This document shows positions 59,175 to 64,000 of a stretch of 64,000 bases of DNA, piece after piece. A model generated the notes under the pieces. The model worked only from the letters and a program-made list of their open reading frames with translations, made no database searches and was not told the DNA's origin. The stretch is from positions 269,619 to 333,618 of the forward strand of contig MNCI01034200.1 of assembly GCA_015680685.1 (NCBI GenBank), read 5' to 3'. The stretch is from Gnetum montanum (taxonomy: Eukaryota > Streptophyta > Gnetopsida > Gnetales > Gnetaceae). The first letter of the stretch is position 1, and the number at the start of each line of letters is the position of its first letter. Both the position numbers and the translations under genes were made by a program.

Positions 59175-59192
59175 TGGCACTATTGTTGGGGA
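59175..59192 (+). other. Primer binding site of element 5, heavily mutated
   Basis: TGGCACTATTGTTGGGGA differs from element 1 by G5A, C7T, G8A, C12T and C13T, all transitions at CG or CHG positions. Confidence 0.6.
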
Positions 59193-59379
59193 TGGTGCTA
59201 GTGGTTTAGTTAGCATTTTACATGATCATTGTTGAAGCTTTTAATGATTTATCAATTAGAACATCTTATATTTATTTTAAGGTACATGCGACTAATTGAG
59301 ACAATATTTGCCTCTCATAGGTTAAATAGGCCATTGCTACTAGGAAATCCTGCAAGGGGCAATGACATAAATGAAGATA

Positions 59380-61640
59380 ATGAGGATTGACATTTACCTT
59401 TACAAGTAAGGATTACATATATCCACCAAGACACTTACTTTCCTAACTTTATCTTTGTCTTTTATTAGGATTAGCACTTTTGGTGGATGGATTTGCAAGG
59501 CCATATTGTTATGCATCTTGACAGATTATTCCCATCCATGCTCTAAGTAAGTAGAACTGGTCTTAGCCATGTTGTAGATGGCTATCATATTAACAAAAAC
59601 AAGGCTATAGATCTTATTATCCTATGGAGGTCCAACATAGTCTGGATTGCTAGATGGAGATGACATACAAGCATGATAAAGACAAATATCATGTGCAAGC
59701 TACATCCTAATTAAAAAGTAAGGACACAACTAATTGGTTAGAAAGGTTTCTCTATCATAGGTCTAGTTCATGTCCTTCTTTAAAATTCACCACCAAGGAG
59801 TTGAGGAACGTAATGATGTGTTCTTCCTTAGTAGGAAATCCTATGGATGATAAGTAGGATCCTAAAACAAGGAAGTCTTCAAGGCATAGGACCTCCAGTA
59901 GGCCTAGAGTGTATGCACAAAGGAATCTTAGAAGTAGGTCAAGTTGGCATGGCTATCCTAGTAGCTCACCATCTTCTTCATCATTCTTATTGTTAAGGGT
60001 TGATGAGGAAGAATGTATATCAAGGAAAAGACATCTAAAAAAAATAAAAAAAATCAAGATAAACACCTTGAGGAGAATTTCAAGAGGAATCTTGAGAGAC
60101 CCTAAGATAGAGAACAAAATAGCAAGTAAGAGAGAAGGCACAAAAGAATAGATGAGATTACGATGATAGGGCAGAACGTGACCATCATGAGGAGTTTATC
60201 ATGCTGAATGATGATGATGAATCACTGTTGGCCACAAGAAGCATAATCCAAATTTGAGAGGCAATTATAATACCTACTAGACATAAAAAGAGAGTTGCAT
60301 AAACTAAACATGAAAAACATGCCTAGACTTAAGAGAGGTTACATTGCATATTTGTGGAATCATTTGTAAGCCTTCCATGATGTCTATGCTTTGCGAAACA
60401 TTGAAAGTGCATGACAAAAGATTAAGTTATTTCCAAGAATACTTACTAAAGAAGAAAAAAGTTAGTATAGATCATTGGAACTAGATTATATTCTATTGAT
60501 GGAGTACTATATTGGAACTATTCAAGGAAAAGTACCAAACATACTCAAGGGTATCCAACTTGAGGAAGCAAGTTCATGAATGGAAGTAAGGGATTCATAA
60601 GTCTTTTGATGCAACTCTAGGTAGATACTATTTACTCCTACATAGGTGCCTGATCTATGGCTTTTCTTAGAAGGAGTAGCCCTGCCACATCATAGAGGCT
60701 CATTGATCTATGCCTACAGAAGATTATCATAATTAAGAGCCCAAATGATCTAGTGGCTCAAAAGATATGAGAATTGACAAAGAGGAAAGTGTTGAGGTAT
60801 ACAATAGAGACCCATCTCTTTACAAGAGAGATACATGTACCTATGACATGCAAGAAGAGGTTTCATTAGATAAGATAGTTCAACAAAAGATCTTGTCAAT
60901 GCAAAAATCTTCATTAGATAAGATAGTTCAACAAAAGATCTTGTCAATGCAAAAATCTTCATTAGATAAGATAGTTCAACAAAAGATCTTGTCAATGCAA
61001 AAATCTATCTTAGAGATTGTGACCATGGCTAGCAAGATGTGGAACTCTATATATGAAAAATTTGCTTTCACACTTAAAATTATGAAAGAACAAAGCAAGC
61101 AAGTAAAAGTAAAAATTGACTAAGATAAGAAGAAAAAGAAGGAAATGGAGAATGACACACATTGGCAAAAGAAGTAGCTGGAGTTGAATGTTTTGAATTA
61201 GAAGAAGATAACATATATGACATTTACCAATATGAACAAATGATTTCATATGTGCAAGACTCAGGAGTTTACATCCTGAATTCCAAGTTTGTTAAGAAGC
61301 AGATGTTAAGGAGGTTGTCATATCCATAGGGCAATTACAGGAAATTCTACCAATCATAATATTATTCAAGTGGAGTATCTCCTTAGCCTCAAGAGTACTA
61401 CCATCAACAATGACACATTTCATAGTTGTGAGGGATGCCAACATTGAGGTAGCAATATTCCCACAACTAGTTGGATCCTTATAGATATTATATTCAACAA
61501 CCTATTTCACCCAAGGGTCTTGTTGCTCATGCTCCTTTTCATCACTACTATTCTCAAAAGTAACACAAACCCACAACTCCATGCAATGAATTTCCTTCTT
61601 ATGCCTCTCATCCACCCTCACACTAATTCCACAATGTTAG
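59380..61640 (+). pseudogene. Element 5 gag remnant
   Basis: Plus-strand fragments match the element 1 gag in order: RITYIHQDTYFPNFIFVFY and WWMDLQGHIVM (59405-59515), an Arg/Ser-rich part (59880-60130), a frameshifted capsid core (60350-60650), EESVEVYNRDPSLYKRD (60780-60830) and SGVYILN...LRRLSYP (61265-61325), then a Pro/Gln/Tyr-rich part. The Cys-His motif is lost (YDIYQYEQM). An internal 48-bp unit is tripled. Protease and pol do not follow; the match ends near 61640. Confidence 0.72.
60863..61006 (+). repeat. Three tandem copies of a 48-bp gag unit
   Basis: 60863-60910, 60911-60958 and 60959-61006, each encoding SLDKIVQQKILSMQKS; the other family members have a single unit (SPLEELVNRKTVPIQK in element 1). 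Confidence 0.93.
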
Positions 61641-62742
61641 AAATAGTTTGAATATATGGTCTTCTTACTCCATGAGCATCTCCATTTCATGTAGAGTAGT
61701 AGTAAGTGGTAGTTTTTGTTTTAAATTTTAGGAGATATAGGTGTTGTTATTGTTGTGTTTGAAAAAAAGCTAAAATGGAGGTTGGGTTAAGAGCAATTTT
61801 TTAAAATGATAAAAAGGGACCAAAACCCTTCATGTTGGGGCTCATGCTAAACAAGACAAGTTTCTCAAGAAAAAAAAAAGTATAAATAGGGGATATACCC
61901 TTCCCATTATAACTTGCTAAGCTTTGTTAAGCATTGGATGAAAGAAGCTTTCCCTTCATTTTATATGTGTGTGTGTATTGAGTTCTTGGCTTGAAGCTCT
62001 TCTAACTTCACTCTCTCTTTTCTTTTCTAGAATTCTTGCATGATACTTCACATACTCTGAGGAGTGAATCCCCTTATATGGATTCTTCTCTCAAGTTTAC
62101 TCAAGACACCATTGTATGAATTATCTCAGTTTCATACATTCTCTCAAGTTTCTTGCATAGGTCTCACATGTTCTGAGGTTCTTACAAATTCTCAAGTTAA
62201 TTGGATATTTTTCTCATGTTTATGTTAATAATTAAAAAATCAAAAGATATATTTATATTCAAATTTGAAGGTACTTACTCTCAATCATCTAGTTCATGTC
62301 ATTGCCTTCTAATTTACATGTTTATGTTCATGGTTGAAGGAGGGTTTAATATCCATCCTCTTAATTTGGCATTGTAAGCTCATTTAGCATGTTGCATAAG
62401 CTTTGTCCAAGCCCTAGAAGTTTATGAAAAAAGGTTTCTCATGTTTATGTCTTAGTTCATTCATAATTTAAGGGTAAACTAATAAAGATTTAAAGGGTTT
62501 AGAATGTTGTTGATGATTTTGTGCATGTTGCACAATAGGGAGAAGTTTTCCTAACAATTTATGTTTCCTACCCCTATTGTAAGATGAAGAGGCTTAGCAT
62601 TATGGATTTAATTTGATTTGCATGTCTAAAGATCTTACTTAATCCTAGATTTTATTTGAAGTGCTTGTTTTAGCTCTTTTTCTATTTTTGACAAACCAAG
62701 ACTCATGGTGACCCATCATGATTGAACTACAACTTATGGTGG
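61641..62742. other. LTR-like sequence between elements 5 and 6
   Basis: Non-coding, with TATAAATA at 61881-61888 followed by a leader-like C/T-rich stretch and repeated TCTCAAGTTT words (62091-62200). Words near 62700-62740 (ACTCATGGTGA, TTATGGTGG) resemble 21600-21650. It could be a solo LTR of another family; no ends or target duplication found. Confidence 0.35.
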
Positions 62743-64000
62743 TTAATTTTTAAACCAGAAGGATATGACCATCCATTGGTGATGGTCATAACATCCTCCA
62801 TTTTTCCTAATGGGAAAGGCAATGGATTGATCTACAAGCTCTGATACGATATTATGTCTCTTTAGTAGTGGTAAGTTTATGCCTTTGTACGTGTTTGGAG
62901 AATAAAATTTACTCCAAAGCCTAAATCTAGAATAGCTTTGCATGGTGAGTTTCCTACTATTTGTAAGTAGATCAAAGGACTTTATGGATTTATCCTTATC
63001 TTGGAAAGAGTTCTTGCTGTGAACCAATTACTTATTGCCTAATTAAGCATGAAAGATTTTGATTTTTCTTGCTTTGAAGCATGAACTTGCTTAAATAATT
63101 AAGAGACATTGAAATTGATGCTAGAGCCATAACTAGAGTTTCTTGCATTGGTCCAGATGGACTAATAGGTCTACCAACACTTTCTACTATTGTATTACCT
63201 GTCTTGAAGAAAAGACATTTTCTAGGATTTCACTACTAGGTACCAGTAGTGTTATCCATTTACACATTTATAGATTTCGTTGCATTTTTTTACTATGGTT
63301 GAGTTGTTAGTTCACCTTGCACTAGTGATGATAGGACTAGAGGAAGCAAAGTGTGAAGTAGTTGAGGATGTTGCCTTGGTTGATGGAAAGTGAGAGAAGA
63401 TGATCATACATAGAGTTACACATATATGGTATTCTAGTGGATAGTAGTGATCTGATCCATAAGTGAAAGCACTACTTGAAGAAAAAAATTATTGGACATA
63501 CTAATCATAAGGATCAAGTTGTCTATAAGGTTACTACTGCCTTAGTGGTGAAATCTCCCATGACTATTGGTTTTCCCACTCCTAGTGGTATTTCTCTTGA
63601 GGTTGTAGAGGAGCCTCACTTGGATAGTATGATTGTTTTTGATAGGACTGCCTACAATTACCATGTAGACAAGGCAATCTCCTAGGCATTTTCTTCTTGA
63701 AAAACTTGGAATATAAATCACATGCTCTTAATTTTTGTAATTGTGTCATGATGTAACAACATCCTTTAAGGTATTCATATTGACATAGATCATACCCATC
63801 ATCTCCTTTTGAATTAGAATCAGTAACTTCTACTACAGTAGTAACTTTTCCCTTATGTATACATGTATCTTCCTACTTCTTTATTCTTTCTCTTTTCCTT
63901 CCCAATTGTTTGCTCCATCTTTTTTTCTACTATGTTTAGTGCAATTGAAAATATTTCATCCATAGAATCTCACATATTTTTGACTTTTGTCGCAATATTA
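62743..64000 (-). pseudogene. Element 6: gag-protease remnant of the same family, minus strand
   Basis: Reading leftwards from 64000: KVKNM.DSMDEIFSIALNIVEKK and DLCQYEY (gag C-terminal part, 63990-63780, Cys-His motif degenerate), MPRRLPCLHGNCRQ and YYPSEAPLQPQEKY (63690-63590), then a protease frame at 63027-62743 with DKSIKSFDLLTN, NLPLLKRHNIVSELVDQSIAF and a GGCYDHHQW end matching the element 1 protease. The active-site DSG is lost. It continues beyond the window to the right. Confidence 0.68.

Noticed and set aside
60750-60995. Minus-strand frame with repeated TRSFVELSYLMKIFA
   Set aside because: Shadow of the tripled 48-bp gag unit on the plus strand.

Overview
The window looks like a piece of a large, repeat-rich seed-plant nuclear genome. 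The only host gene I can support is a six-exon HVA22/TB2-DP1 family gene with an 11-kb last intron. Almost everything else is old LTR retrotransposon sequence. The very long intron, the age of the elements and their nesting suggest a gymnosperm, but that is inference; nothing here fixes the species.

Layout. 1-6215: an LTR element on the minus strand (element 1) with an intact 1114-codon gag-protease ORF but no reverse transcriptase, RNase H or integrase. 6216-7800: no recognisable gene. 7800-10829: a decayed chromovirus-type Ty3/gypsy element on the minus strand. 10830-20840: a complete but dead Athila-like Ty3/gypsy element (element 2, plus strand) inserted next to the chromovirus PBS, with a near-perfect 5-bp target duplication. 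20846-21854: unassigned repeat sequence. 21855-32134: a second complete but dead relative (element 3, plus). 32135-33560: unassigned DNA and a Ty1/copia RNase H remnant. 33557-36000: protease remnant joined straight to a spacer. 36000-40273: possible pair of terminal repeats around a decayed plant-transposon-protein-like reading frame. 40274-41220: solo LTR with a perfect 5-bp target duplication and a striking GATATC palindrome array. 41226-56307: upstream region and HVA22-like gene. 57600-61640: 5' half of another family member (element 5, plus), preceded by a tandem duplication. 61640-62742: LTR-like DNA. 62743-64000: gag-protease remnant of a further member (element 6, minus).

Elements 1, 2, 3, 5 and the solo LTR share TGATGA...TCATCA termini and a TATAAATA promoter (the TATA and poly(A) regions are recognisable in each); the four with internal sequence also have a primer site complementary to the tRNA-Asp 3' end. 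Their gag (where present) has an unusual conserved CX2CX3HX3C motif. Elements 1-3 have a roughly 2-kb non-coding 3' spacer; in elements 2 and 3 it lies between two similar G-rich polypurine-like motifs. Their U3 regions differ completely, each carrying its own array of short palindromic repeats. Element 1 is the youngest looking: perfect primer site, open frame, many CpGs. The pol-bearing relatives carry stops that mostly look like C-to-T decay. The most interesting signal is therefore a gag-protease-only derivative that stayed open while its pol-bearing relatives died, with a second independent-looking pol-less junction near 33.83 kb.
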